Shown one piece after another: positions 1-6,824 of a stretch of DNA of 49,894 bases. A program made the position numbers and the translations under genes. The DNA is from Planctomycetota bacterium (GTDB taxonomy: Bacteria > Planctomycetota > Phycisphaerae > UBA1845): positions 1-49,894 of the forward strand of contig JAJRWX010000013.1 of NCBI GenBank assembly GCA_024276605.1, given 5' to 3'. Every line of letters starts with the position of its first letter. Positions within the stretch are counted from its first letter, which is position 1. The notes under the pieces were generated by a model. The model searched no databases. It worked only from the letters and a program-made list of their open reading frames with translations, and was not told the DNA's origin.

Positions 1-181
1 CTGCTGCGTTGTCATACGAAAACCAATCGGCACGCCATCGGGCAATAGCATCAATCGGGTATGGCGGTTTAGGCCATCGCCAATAGGGATGTCTTTTCCA
101 CTTGCTCACAGTCATCCGCGAAACGCCAAGCGCCCGCGCTAGTGCCGCTTGGGTGGGGCAACACCTACCTGTTTCAACCAT
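1..181 (-). CDS. partial helix-turn-helix protein, small-terminase-subunit-like
   Basis: The gene starts at an ATG at 181 behind a GGAGG ribosome site 8 bases upstream and runs off the left edge after 60 codons. The visible N-terminus contains a helix-turn-helix with the motif QAALARALGVSRMTVSKWKR, followed by a tryptophan-rich stretch and IDAIARWRADW. That pattern is typical of Nu1/terS-type small terminase subunits and of related phage DNA-binding proteins. In phage satellites a terS homologue often redirects packaging of helper phage capsids, so the location at the far side of the primase fits. With only 60 residues visible, a plain DNA-binding regulator is also possible. Confidence 0.55.
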   Translation of the reverse strand, partial: MVETGRCCPTQAALARALGVSRMTVSKWKRHPYWRWPKPPYPIDAIARWRADWFSYDNAA

Positions 182-366
182 AGTCAAGCCTCCCATGTAA
201 ACCTCGAAAATAATTATTTAATTTTCCGTCCGGGCGCGATGCCCCGACCCGCGCGCTCTATTCTCCTAGGAAGTACCTTGAAAAAAACACCGAATATAGC
301 TCCTGTGTGGGGCAGGTATAGTCTATGAACATCGTTTAGAGCCTCTCAGTGAGGGTAGTCATCCAA

Positions 367-405
367 AATAACGCACCAATAGCGTACGTCCACTGGTGCG
401 CTATT
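367..405 (-). terminator. terminator downstream of the TubC_N-like gene
   Basis: Arms of about 12 bases (around 367-378 and 394-405) pair with a single G-T mismatch. Read on the minus strand, the hairpin is followed by TTATTTT. It begins 6 bases after the stop of the gene at 411-743, so it probably ends that transcript. Confidence 0.55.
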
Positions 406-410
406 CCCCT

Positions 411-743
411 TTACGGGGGTTCCTCCTCGCGGTCCTGGGGGCAAGGCACGCCGACCAGCATCCTTACCGTGGCCTCATATCTTGGATCGTAAGCCCCACG
501 GCCATCGGGATAGGGCCTACACACTCGCAGGAATCGTCGAGCCTCACGTAGTCCGTGTGTTCCCGTCTGCTTAGATCCATCAGTCAGTATGGCCAGCAGG
601 GCCACCTTGTTGTGCTTCAACCTACCAGCTAGGTCATCCGTCATGGATGCCCGTGGGCTACACCGCAGCTTATCGCCGTGGGATTCCAGCGTGATCCCCA
701 GACGGACACACTCCATGAGTAGGTCTTCTACGACCGTGGTCAT
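411..743 (-). CDS. small TubC_N docking-domain-like protein of the island
   Basis: 110 residues. The first 52 follow the pattern of the TubC N-terminal docking domain family: an N-terminal helix (EDLLMECVRLGITLE), a short hairpin (SHGDKLRCSP), then a helix (DDLAGRLKHNKVALLAIL). In NRPS/PKS enzymes this fold docks one protein on another, and stand-alone versions occur in phage and integrated-element proteins. The C-terminal half is arginine- and proline-rich and is not recognised. GAGGTG sits 8 bases before the ATG. It lies alone between the structured gap after the primase gene and the terS-like gene. The role is unknown; a protein-protein adaptor is the simplest guess. The domain call was made from pattern only. 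Confidence 0.55.
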   Translation of the reverse strand: MTTVVEDLLMECVRLGITLESHGDKLRCSPRASMTDDLAGRLKHNKVALLAILTDGSKQTGTHGLREARRFLRVCRPYPDGRGAYDPRYEATVRMLVGVPCPQDREEEPP

Positions 744-1101
744 AGGTCCAGCACCTCATTGTCGGTGTTGGTGGTGTTTTCGGGGGCGTCTAGGGTGTAG
801 CCGTAACCTAAACCCTCGCTTTTCTGCGGGTTTAAGGGGGTATCGGTTACGGTTACACCTGTAGCGAGTCTAAAAACATGCGCGTCGTGCGATCATGTTG
901 ACTGCCCACTATCTGATTTTTACTTCTTTCCCTCTTTCACCTTTCACCGGGGGGCCTCTAACGCACACGTAGTAAATACGGTAAAAAATGAATGAGTAAG
1001 GAAGTAGTGGTGAAAAGAGAAAGAAGAGTATATAATATGTTATAATCATTATTATTTCCTATAAAAACCCCTATTTGCCCTCACGCTTCTTGCACCTTTT
1101 T
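744..1101. other. structured, partly AT-rich gap; candidate replication origin of the island
   Basis: No gene is seen in this 358-base gap. It contains an inverted repeat with 15-base arms (794-808 and 845-859, one G-T mismatch). Nested inside it is a second hairpin, TAAACCC (809-815) with GGGTTTA (828-834). From about 1000 to 1075 the sequence becomes strongly AT-rich, with runs such as TATAATATGTTATAATC. A structured region with an AT-rich flank next to a primase-helicase gene is what a self-replicating island's origin often looks like. The hairpin could instead be a terminator for the primase gene, which ends at 1102. Confidence 0.35.
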
Positions 1102-3168
1102 TCACTCACGTAGCCGGTATGCTCTCGATTTTCTTCCCAGCGTCGAATTCACATCCGTGGCAATAGTGCCTTGTTCTTGCAAAGTATTAACAAGAGCCGT
1201 GAAGTCTGCACTTTTTATTTTCATCCTCTTTAGAAGCACACTATGCGAGATTGTTTTGGCGGGTGCAGACCGCAATTTCTCTACGACCTTTAAGCACATC
1301 GCTTGGAATGGTGTGTCTGCAACGTGCGACTGCACCATGAATAGCATTCTTGCTATTTGATATTCGTAAAAATCAATTGCCCAAGTTACTGCCTCCTCGC
1401 CTATCTCCGGATCGTCGTGCCGCTCAGATATGGCGTAGATCAGCGCCAGCTTGCGAACTTGCTCACCGAATCTGCTCAACACCGCAGCCGCCACGTTGTC
1501 GTCGTCCTTGTGGGCCTTAACGATCTTTTTTGTATTGGCGGTCCCAGATTTGACTAGGATCGCGTGAGCGGCTTCCGTGGTAGGCACAATGATAGGCTCA
1601 GGTGCTATATCGCTCAGGTTGCCCTCGGAGATTTGTAGGCCTGCCCACCATCCGACGATATCCATAATATCCTGGGGCGGATCAATTATCCGTGCTCGCT
1701 GGTCTATTCGCTCGCCGAACGATTCCAGGATGATTGACCGGCCAAGAAACCCATTGGTTAACAGGTGCTCAGATAGTGCTCCGTAGTAGTTTTTGGGAAT
1801 AGCTGATCCTAGCAGGCTTAGTGACGGCTGATGCACGGGGCATGGTGGTTCTTTGCCTGCTCGTTTGCGGGTATAAAATATAGAAGCCGACGATGTGTAC
1901 AGCGTCAACAAGGTTGACATAACCGTTTTCCAGCGAGACTCGCGTGAGTTGGCCACGCACTGCAACATCGAATCAATCTCGTCCGTTTGGAAAAGTATGT
2001 TGGGCTGGCACTGCACGGCATCTTGAATACCCTCGCCACTTGCAAATCCGTTGCCTAGGCACAATCCCAGATTAGCGTTTGTCATAATTTTAACATTGAG
2101 TTTTCGGGGCCAGTCCTTGCCCGATCCTGATAACCCTAGTCCGAGCACCATGATGTTTGTGCGATTGTCCTCCGCATCGCGCACTTTTCGACCGCCTAGA
2201 AATGCTTGCAGGGTAAGCGCGCCGCAGAATGCCATGACGGGGTTAGGGCAAGGCGCGGTTTCTAAACAATAGTCCTGCACCATATTTATCAGTCCAGGTA
2301 CGCGGATTAAATGTGCTGGCATAGGTCCGGGGTCAGGAGTCAATTTAGACGGCACCGGCGAAGTTATATCAGTAGCTCGCCACTCGCTTTCGAAGTCGTT
2401 GTAAATGAAATCCTGCACAAGCGGCTCGCAACCTTTGCTGATTATGCTCTTGCCAATACGGTCAACTTCCGCACGGGGAATAGGCGGCCTGCAGTGGTTT
2501 TCATTTTCGCTGTGTAGTGCAACGTATATGGTGTCATCATTCAGCCCTAAGCGGACGAGCTTACCGGCCATTTTTGTTAGCGTACTGTTACGTTGCCCTT
2601 CGGGAATTGTTCTTGTATTGCCGTCGTTGGTGTGCTTGCGTGTTTTTGGCTGGTCTGCCTGCTCAATGTCCTGCATTAACCATGCAGGCGGCGAGGGTAA
2701 TTGATCGGGCGGAACAAGCGGATAAACCGGCGCCCATTGATACGACCTACCATCGACTATGGACGGCCCGACAACGATATATCCACCATTGCCGCGCGTA
2801 TCGACCTTGGTAGCTAACTTGCCCGCTGTGTTCCCGTACCGCGTACCGTTGGTTCCGAACATATAGTGCCTGCCGCCATTCGGCGTCAGTGCCATTGGCG
2901 CGACGCTCAAATCATTCGCTCGCTCATTACCCGGCCATTCGTTGTCATCGCCGTCAACGTCAACAACCAACAACCCATTTGTGCTTAAGCCGATATTGGC
3001 ATCGGGATTGGCTTCCCACATTGCCTCGATGATTTCGGGATCAGTGGTGGCGTCTTTGCATCCATGACTACCTATTAACGGATGCTTAGCCCCCGGCGTG
3101 ATTGCAAAAACTTTGTACCCTAAATCGGCGTATTTTAATGCTGCTTGAAGATTCTGTTCATTTTTCAT
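1102..3168 (-). CDS. bifunctional DNA primase/polymerase with DUF3987 helicase-like domain
   Basis: About 688 residues. The N-terminal 190 or so form a Prim-Pol (archaeo-eukaryotic primase) domain: ALKYADLGYKVFAITPGAKHP is the typical opening, followed by GLSTNGLLVVDVDGDD with metal-binding acidic residues and GGRHYMF. Residues around 195-255 (EGQRNSTLTKMAGKLVRLGL to RIGKSII) match a primase C-terminal helical domain. The remainder matches DUF3987-type ATPases: GLGLSGSGKD is a P-loop and FQTDEIDSML the acidic Walker B-like stretch. Such proteins prime and unwind DNA for replication of phages, plasmids and satellites. The ATG at 3168 is 12 bases from AAGGA; an in-frame GTG at 3177 is only 3 bases from it, so the start is uncertain. 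It is the largest gene of the island. Confidence 0.85.
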   Translation of the reverse strand: MKNEQNLQAALKYADLGYKVFAITPGAKHPLIGSHGCKDATTDPEIIEAMWEANPDANIGLSTNGLLVVDVDGDDNEWPGNERANDLSVAPMALTPNGGRHYMFGTNGTRYGNTAGKLATKVDTRGNGGYIVVGPSIVDGRSYQWAPVYPLVPPDQLPSPPAWLMQDIEQADQPKTRKHTNDGNTRTIPEGQRNSTLTKMAGKLVRLGLNDDTIYVALHSENENHCRPPIPRAEVDRIGKSIISKGCEPLVQDFIYNDFESEWRATDITSPVPSKLTPDPGPMPAHLIRVPGLINMVQDYCLETAPCPNPVMAFCGALTLQAFLGGRKVRDAEDNRTNIMVLGLGLSGSGKDWPRKLNVKIMTNANLGLCLGNGFASGEGIQDAVQCQPNILFQTDEIDSMLQCVANSRESRWKTVMSTLLTLYTSSASIFYTRKRAGKEPPCPVHQPSLSLLGSAIPKNYYGALSEHLLTNGFLGRSIILESFGERIDQRARIIDPPQDIMDIVGWWAGLQISEGNLSDIAPEPIIVPTTEAAHAILVKSGTANTKKIVKAHKDDDNVAAAVLSRFGEQVRKLALIYAISERHDDPEIGEEAVTWAIDFYEYQIARMLFMVQSHVADTPFQAMCLKVVEKLRSAPAKTISHSVLLKRMKIKSADFTALVNTLQEQGTIATDVNSTLGRKSRAYRLRE

Positions 3169-3193
3169 AGAATACACGTGTCCTTATTCTTGT

Positions 3194-3229
3194 AAGACCG
3201 CCGCTAGTTTCCCCGGCTTTGGCGGTCTT
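3194..3229 (+). terminator. strong hairpin with a T-run facing the plus strand
   Basis: Arms AAGACCGCC (3194-3202) and GGCGGTCTT (3221-3229) are perfect and are followed on the plus strand by a run of T. No plus-strand gene lies to its left, so it would stop antisense transcription entering the regulator genes. On the minus strand it forms a hairpin without a T-run in the leader of the primase gene. Confidence 0.5.
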
Positions 3230-3234
3230 TTTTT

Positions 3235-3345
3235 TCACATACTTGCCTCGTGGTGGTCAATGGCGCTGCCCAACGATGCCAGAAGCTTGTCAATGGCATC
3301 ACCGATGCGCACTTCGCGCCCATGCTTGTCCGACTTCTCAGCCAT
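3235..3345 (-). CDS. small hypothetical protein (36 aa), coupled to the DUF1580 gene
   Basis: A 36-codon reading frame whose ATG overlaps the stop codon of the DUF1580 gene as TAATG, the same junction used by another gene pair in this island (5057). The peptide starts MAEKSDKHGREVRIG and continues with a short amphipathic helix (DAIDKLLASLGSAID). It is too short to assign. The stop-start overlap suggests translational coupling and argues that it is a real gene. Confidence 0.5.
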   Translation of the reverse strand: MAEKSDKHGREVRIGDAIDKLLASLGSAIDHHEASM

Positions 3346-3656
3346 TAAATGCCTACAGCTTCCAGGTTTTTCTTCGCGCGTTCGATGGACTTCAATCGCT
3401 GCCGATTGGTCGGTAGTTTCGGTGGGGGGGCAGGTCGGTCGGGTAACTCTACCTCGCCCAGCTCTTTTGAGAATCGCTCGAGCGCCTCCATCGACGTGAC
3501 GAATCGACCACCCAGACGACGGACCTCAAGCTTCACACCACGACAGCCTTTTCGCGCCCATCGCCACAATGTGCTAGGGTGGGGGCGCTTGCCATTTAGT
3601 TTTGGCAGCGCCTTAGCGGCCTCGGAAAACGTTACGATTTGTTCTGATAGCAACAC
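3345..3656 (-). CDS. DUF1580-family regulator/excisionase-like protein
   Basis: The GTG start at 3656 is chosen because GGGAGG lies 8 bases upstream; the longer frame to 3740 would begin with a TTG inside the dyad repeats and lacks a ribosome site. The 103 residues read LLSEQIVTFSEAAKALPKL, then HPSTLWRWARKGCRGVKLE, then GGRFVTSMEALERF. This is the DUF1580 pattern, a planctomycete-enriched family with a winged-helix/MerR-like DNA-binding look similar to AlpA/Xis proteins. The C-terminus is proline- and lysine-rich. In an island next to an integrase it is a good candidate for the excisionase or the switch that controls the primase module. The family is recognised by pattern; the function is inferred. 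Confidence 0.75.
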   Translation of the reverse strand: MLLSEQIVTFSEAAKALPKLNGKRPHPSTLWRWARKGCRGVKLEVRRLGGRFVTSMEALERFSKELGEVELPDRPAPPPKLPTNRQRLKSIERAKKNLEAVGI

Positions 3657-3717
3657 GATAACAACCTCCCGCAAAAGAGTTTTTCGTTCCTTCGCGGATA
3701 GTATTAAGGTGTTGCAC

Positions 3718-3772
3718 TGACCATCGGGAGCGCTGGCCAAAGTATTTTGTTGACCATCGGGAGCGCTGGTCA
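3718..3772. repeat. two 22-bp dyad direct repeats; candidate operator
   Basis: A 22-base unit occurs at 3718-3739 and 3751-3772 with one mismatch. The start-to-start distance is 33 bases, about three helical turns. Each unit is itself an imperfect dyad, TGACCA ... TGGTCA, around AGCGCT. They lie just upstream of the DUF1580 gene's true start and 2 bases beyond the stop of the preceding gene. Binding sites for a repressor, possibly the DUF1580 protein itself, are the likely meaning. Confidence 0.6.
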
Positions 3773-3774
3773 GA

Positions 3775-4521
3775 CTATTTGTGATTTGATTCTAATCGTG
3801 CGCGACGGACCATTCTTGCTTCGATTTTCAATTGGGTTGCTACATCGCTATCAATAACACCAATCATACCTTTTGCGTTGTTGGGATACTTCGATGCCTC
3901 TTTTGCCCATAGCTTACGGATTTCTATATTTCTTTTCTTGATTTCGCCAGGGGTAGGGTTGGATTTTAGCGCACCTTTATATCCACCTTGTTTTTGCTTT
4001 TTTCCAGCCCATGCGTCCCGTTCATGCGAGCGAATGTTTGCACGCTCTATTAGTTGACCTAATACCATCAACCACCCAGGCAGGTGGTCATCAAAATCAC
4101 CATCCTCTATTGTAGCTGTGTACCCATCACATGATACAACTTTATCGCGTTGATATGGTGTCAGTAGGTCATCGATGATTTTAATAACATAACTAGCTGA
4201 TTCTACGTCACAGATAAACGCTGCACGGCGTTCGGGGTCTGGTATATGCGAGCCAGGTGAATTGGAAGTTAAAATTTGTTCACACGCTTCCCGTGCCCTA
4301 TCTAAGAGTTCGTATGGATTATGTTCAACATTCGCACGAAACCTTTTTTCTCGGGTTCGTTCTAATTCTTCACGACCTTCGGGCGTATTGTCCACCGTCA
4401 CAAATTCATAAACGGTAGTTGAATTATATATTCCGGTTTTCGCTGGTAACAGGTTAACAATTTTACGGCCACCATCTTCCATTTTTTCCATGACTTGTGC
4501 TACTGTTTGATTTGTGGCCAT
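3775..4521 (-). CDS. hypothetical protein, unrecognised, AT-rich gene of the island
   Basis: 249 residues from the ATG at 4521, which has GGAAGG about 8 bases upstream; the longer frame to 4575 lacks one. No known domain is recognised. The N-terminus is charged and predicted helical (QVMEKMEDGGRKIV), the middle holds ELLDRAREACEQIL and IKIIDDLLTPYQRD, and the C-terminus is very basic (ERDAWAGKKQKQGGYKG, then KKRNIEIRKLWAKEASKYP), which could bind nucleic acid. It has no signal peptide or membrane segment. The gene looks visibly richer in A and T than the neighbouring genes, hinting at a separate origin within the island. It lies between a strong terminator and the dyad repeats, so it probably has its own promoter. 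Confidence 0.6.
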   Translation of the reverse strand: MATNQTVAQVMEKMEDGGRKIVNLLPAKTGIYNSTTVYEFVTVDNTPEGREELERTREKRFRANVEHNPYELLDRAREACEQILTSNSPGSHIPDPERRAAFICDVESASYVIKIIDDLLTPYQRDKVVSCDGYTATIEDGDFDDHLPGWLMVLGQLIERANIRSHERDAWAGKKQKQGGYKGALKSNPTPGEIKKRNIEIRKLWAKEASKYPNNAKGMIGVIDSDVATQLKIEARMVRRARLESNHK

Positions 4522-4581
4522 GTTCTGCACCTTCCAATCTCTCATCCAATAGCGACAAGATGATGCCACCATCAAATAAAA

Positions 4582-4637
4582 AACCCCGCGTGTGCTGCTA
4601 ACACCAACCAGCTAAGGAATGGTACACACGCGGGGTT
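4582..4637. terminator. bidirectional intrinsic terminator
   Basis: Perfect 13-base arms AACCCCGCGTGTG (4582-4594) and its complement (4625-4637). Minus-strand reading continues into six T; plus-strand reading continues into TATATTTTTT. It ends the two-gene unit that starts at 5317 and separates it from the gene at 3775-4521. Confidence 0.85.
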
Positions 4638-4721
4638 ATATTTTTTCGTACACGCTGATCGTGTTAGCTGCTCGTATTATGCCACCTCATTGTGGTCGTG
4701 CAAGCTCAACGTCATCTATGC

Positions 4722-5057
4722 CTATTCATCACATACACCTACCGCTTGGGCGATAACCTCCCTCGCATGTTGTGCAACCGTCCGGACCATATCACGCCAT
4801 ACCGGGCCGGTGATGTTCGGGCCGTTGTCCCGGTCAAGCCTGTAGATAAGATTGGCAACTTCTAATAGTCCCGGCGATGCAGCTATAAGCCGGGCGTTAG
4901 CATCGCGTTCACAGGGCGTAGTCCCATTTCCCGGTTCGCGGTCCATATGGGCAATCGGCACGCCGGTATCTTTGCCTTTGGGATACGCGGTCGGACAATC
5001 GGCGTAAACGCACCCTAAATGATAAACCCACGGGCCGGTTGTGTGTGCCTCTGGCAT
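4722..5057 (-). CDS. small phage-type hypothetical protein
   Basis: 111 residues. The central motif CERDANARLIAASPGLLE is common in small hypothetical proteins of phages and prophages, where it follows a variable cysteine-containing N-terminus (GPWVYHLGCVYADCP here). No catalytic role is known for the family. Its ATG overlaps the TAA of the gene at 5057-5317 as TAATG, so the two are translationally coupled and end at the terminator at 4582-4637. The family resemblance is confident at the motif level; the function is unknown. Confidence 0.7.
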   Translation of the reverse strand: MPEAHTTGPWVYHLGCVYADCPTAYPKGKDTGVPIAHMDREPGNGTTPCERDANARLIAASPGLLEVANLIYRLDRDNGPNITGPVWRDMVRTVAQHAREVIAQAVGVCDE

Positions 5058-5317
5058 TAAATGCCCCCTTTCGTGTTGGTTGTGAATGCTTTACCCACGC
5101 AACATCGGCTTAGTGCCCACGTGTCGGCCATCGTTAACCGTGTTTCGCCCATCAAATAGGCATCAGCCAATGCTTTTTCCAGCTGTTGTGCTCTGCTTGG
5201 ATACTGCCGTAGGTTGCTCACGATGATAGCCAGGTGGGGGCGATGTTCAGTGATTATATCCAGCACGTGGCCGGGGATACTTACGCCGCGTCTACCTTTT
5301 ACATAGTTGGTTGTCAT
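5057..5317 (-). CDS. small hypothetical protein of the island
   Basis: 86 residues starting MTTNYVKGRRG at the ATG at 5317, with AGGA upstream (slightly long spacing); the longer frame to 5365 runs into the integrase terminator hairpin and is not preferred. It is predicted to be mostly helical (VLDIITEHRPHLAIIVSNL, QQLEKALADAYLM) with one cysteine pair near the end (SRCCVG). No family is recognised. It is the first gene of a two-gene unit coupled to the gene at 4722-5057. It is transcribed away from the integrase gene, whose 3' end is 86 bases upstream. Confidence 0.6.
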   Translation of the reverse strand: MTTNYVKGRRGVSIPGHVLDIITEHRPHLAIIVSNLRQYPSRAQQLEKALADAYLMGETRLTMADTWALSRCCVGKAFTTNTKGGI

Positions 5318-5350
5318 GGTCTTTTTTCCTGTGTAAGTGGTATTTAGAAG

Positions 5351-5385
5351 GCGCCTCAAGTACAAATACCCTAGGCTTGAGGCGC
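5351..5385 (-). terminator. hairpin downstream of the integrase
   Basis: Arms GCGCCTCAAG (5351-5360) and CTTGAGGCGC (5376-5385) are perfect. It lies 18 bases beyond the integrase stop. The T-run on the minus strand is weak (TTCTAAAT), so termination may be partial. Confidence 0.5.
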
Positions 5386-5403
5386 GATTATCTCGTTTCG
5401 TCG

Positions 5404-6630
5404 TTAGCCTGTCTTGAGCGCTACTTTCATAGCCAATTGTTGGTCTGTTTCAGCATAGATTTCCGTCGTGTTAGCTTGCGCGTGTCCCAACGTAACCTGT
5501 GTTGCTTCCAATCCGAATTCCTTACGCACTTGCGTACCACGTGCGTGACGTAATTGATTCGGACTCCAACGATGTTCCCGGTTCCACTGCTTCAGCTTCT
5601 CACCCTTCATACCCTTGGGGGCAGGAAACGCCCGTAAGCAAGCGTAGGCAACAGCCTTGCCATAAGATTGCGTTTTATACCGCTCACCCGGTTTCCATTG
5701 TGGACGACGCTTACAATTGCTTCCGGGTACGTTGCCGCACGATAGGGGAGTCTTGCGGGTGGCGTGCATCAATTCTCGACGCTCACGCTCGGCTTGTTCC
5801 GGTGTGAACATGTAGCCCTTGAGATTCCGCAGATAGGGACGGATAGCCTCTTGGGCCTTCGGGCCGATACATATTTCCCGTGATTGTCCTCGATAGGTGT
5901 TTTTGTGATGCTCCGGCACGTACACCCAGACTTCGCCGGACATATCCAGGTCAGCCACCCGCATTCGGCACACCTCGCCCGGTCGCATCCCGGTCAACCG
6001 TTGCACTGTGACCAATGCGCGGATCGTTGGCGTTAGGAATGGCAGCGTTGCATCAACAACGTCATCCTCGACGGGCAGTACACGTTTAGGCTCAGGGGCA
6101 TCCGTCCGGCCATACCGCAAGCTCTCGACCGTTTCCAGCCGGTGAAAGACGGATGCAGGGATTAATTCCTCGGACGCCGCCCACTTGAATACACGCTTGA
6201 GTCGGAACACTTGGCTATTGACGTATGGTCTGCACCAGCCGGTATCGACCATCCGTTGCCGGACGGCTTTCAGGGCAATCGGTCCAAAGTCTTGGGCCGG
6301 TGTCTCAGAATAGAGCGCCTTTAACGGTTTGAATGCTTGCTTGTAGCAGGCAAGCTCCGGCGTCGTGTCACTGTTTGGGTTGGCGTAATAGCCTTCGGCG
6401 AATTTCCAGAACGCATCGATAAGCTCAACGATAGTGATGGAATCGGGGGGCGCATTCGTGCGACCGCCGCCAGCTAGCCACTCAGCCACACACCGCCTGT
6501 ACGCCTCATGCGATGCCTTCGAGTCGTATGGTCCAAGATGAACCCGAACACCATCAAAAACGACGAACGCACGGTCACTACCATTCTTCTCTTTTTGCCT
6601 ACGATATTGGGGGATTTTGTGTGTCGCCAT
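5404..6630 (-). CDS. int: tyrosine recombinase / island integrase
   Basis: 408 residues from the ATG at 6630 (MATHKIPQYRRQKEK), preceded by AAAGG; the longer frame to 6777 would overlap the tRNA and is rejected. The opening is the usual planctomycete integrase start with a short beta DNA-binding domain (FVVFDGVRVHLGPYDSKASH). A core-binding SAM-like helical domain follows, roughly residues 70-190. The catalytic domain shows the arginine box TGMRPGEV, box II LRHARGT, LGH, and the nucleophile tyrosine in TTEIYAETD, so all key residues are present. A cysteine-containing insert (SCGNVPGSNCKRRPQW) sits in the catalytic domain, as in many relatives from this phylum. It catalyses integration and excision at the adjacent tRNA-Arg gene, whose 3' end is 121 bases from its start codon. 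Confidence 0.93.
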   Translation of the reverse strand: MATHKIPQYRRQKEKNGSDRAFVVFDGVRVHLGPYDSKASHEAYRRCVAEWLAGGGRTNAPPDSITIVELIDAFWKFAEGYYANPNSDTTPELACYKQAFKPLKALYSETPAQDFGPIALKAVRQRMVDTGWCRPYVNSQVFRLKRVFKWAASEELIPASVFHRLETVESLRYGRTDAPEPKRVLPVEDDVVDATLPFLTPTIRALVTVQRLTGMRPGEVCRMRVADLDMSGEVWVYVPEHHKNTYRGQSREICIGPKAQEAIRPYLRNLKGYMFTPEQAERERRELMHATRKTPLSCGNVPGSNCKRRPQWKPGERYKTQSYGKAVAYACLRAFPAPKGMKGEKLKQWNREHRWSPNQLRHARGTQVRKEFGLEATQVTLGHAQANTTEIYAETDQQLAMKVALKTG

Positions 6631-6655
6631 AACGGAACAGCCTTTCAAAATAGGC

Positions 6656-6733
6656 AAGGTACCAGTGGTACCTTTTCCACCTTGATTACAGCCGCTCCGC
6701 CGCGTTGGCGGGTATCCATAAGTCGTTATGGAT
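6656..6733. promoter_or_regulatory. two perfect inverted repeats between integrase start and tRNA
   Basis: AAGGTACC-agt-GGTACCTT (6656-6674) and ATCCATAA-gtcg-TTATGGAT (6714-6733) are perfect 8-base dyads with short loops. They lie in the 120 bases between the integrase ATG and the tRNA 3' end, where arm-type integrase sites, excisionase sites and the int promoter are expected. The first dyad is close enough to the start codon to act as an operator. Confidence 0.5.
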
Positions 6734-6750
6734 TCAGCGTTTATGTCAAC

Positions 6751-6790
6751 TACACCGCGCGGGACTCGAACCTGCAACCTTCGGTTCCGT
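6751..6790 (-). other. presumed attachment site (3' half of tRNA-Arg)
   Basis: The island begins at the 3' end of the tRNA, so the crossover core should lie in the 3' half of the gene (anticodon stem to acceptor end). The second copy of the core would be beyond the left window edge, so its exact length cannot be read. The 3' half carries two unusual pairs (G1-U72 and A51-C63), as might follow from a 3' end supplied by the element. Confidence 0.45.
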
Positions 6791-6824
6791 AAACCGATGC
6801 TCTATCCAATTGAGCTAGCGGTGC
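6751..6824 (-). tRNA. tRNA-Arg (anticodon ACG)
   Basis: A complete cloverleaf can be drawn by hand: acceptor GCACCGC with GCGGTGT, D arm GCTC/GAGC, anticodon stem TCGGT/ACCGA with loop TTACGGA (anticodon ACG), variable loop AGGTT, T arm GCAGG with loop TTCGAGT, and discriminator A. CCA is not encoded. The A of the ACG anticodon would be expected to be deaminated to inosine by TadA. Two irregular pairs (G1-U72 and A51-C63) both involve the 3' half. The gene borders the island integrase. Confidence 0.93.

Larger units (their letters stand above)
1..6790. mobile_element. integrated satellite- or prophage-like island, right part, inserted at tRNA-Arg
   Basis: The stretch runs from the tRNA-Arg 3' half leftward past the window edge. 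It is bounded on the right by a tRNA gene with a tyrosine integrase directly next to its 3' end, the usual arrangement for integration into a tRNA gene. All recognisable genes are on the minus strand and are phage-like: integrase, small orphan genes, a DUF1580 regulator, a primase-polymerase and a terS-like DNA-binding protein. No capsid, tail or lysis gene is seen in this part. The gene order resembles phage-inducible chromosomal islands, but the left end and the second attachment site are outside the window, so the full size and type are unknown. Right boundary inferred from the tRNA; left boundary not seen. Confidence 0.75.

Noticed and set aside
1-400. Left attachment site of the island
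   Set aside because: No copy of the tRNA-Arg 3' half was seen, and a gene still of phage type runs off the edge, so the end must be farther left.
3718-3772. Start of a CRISPR array
   Set aside because: Only two units occur, they contain a dyad and are spaced by 11 bases, too short for spacers; no cas gene is present.
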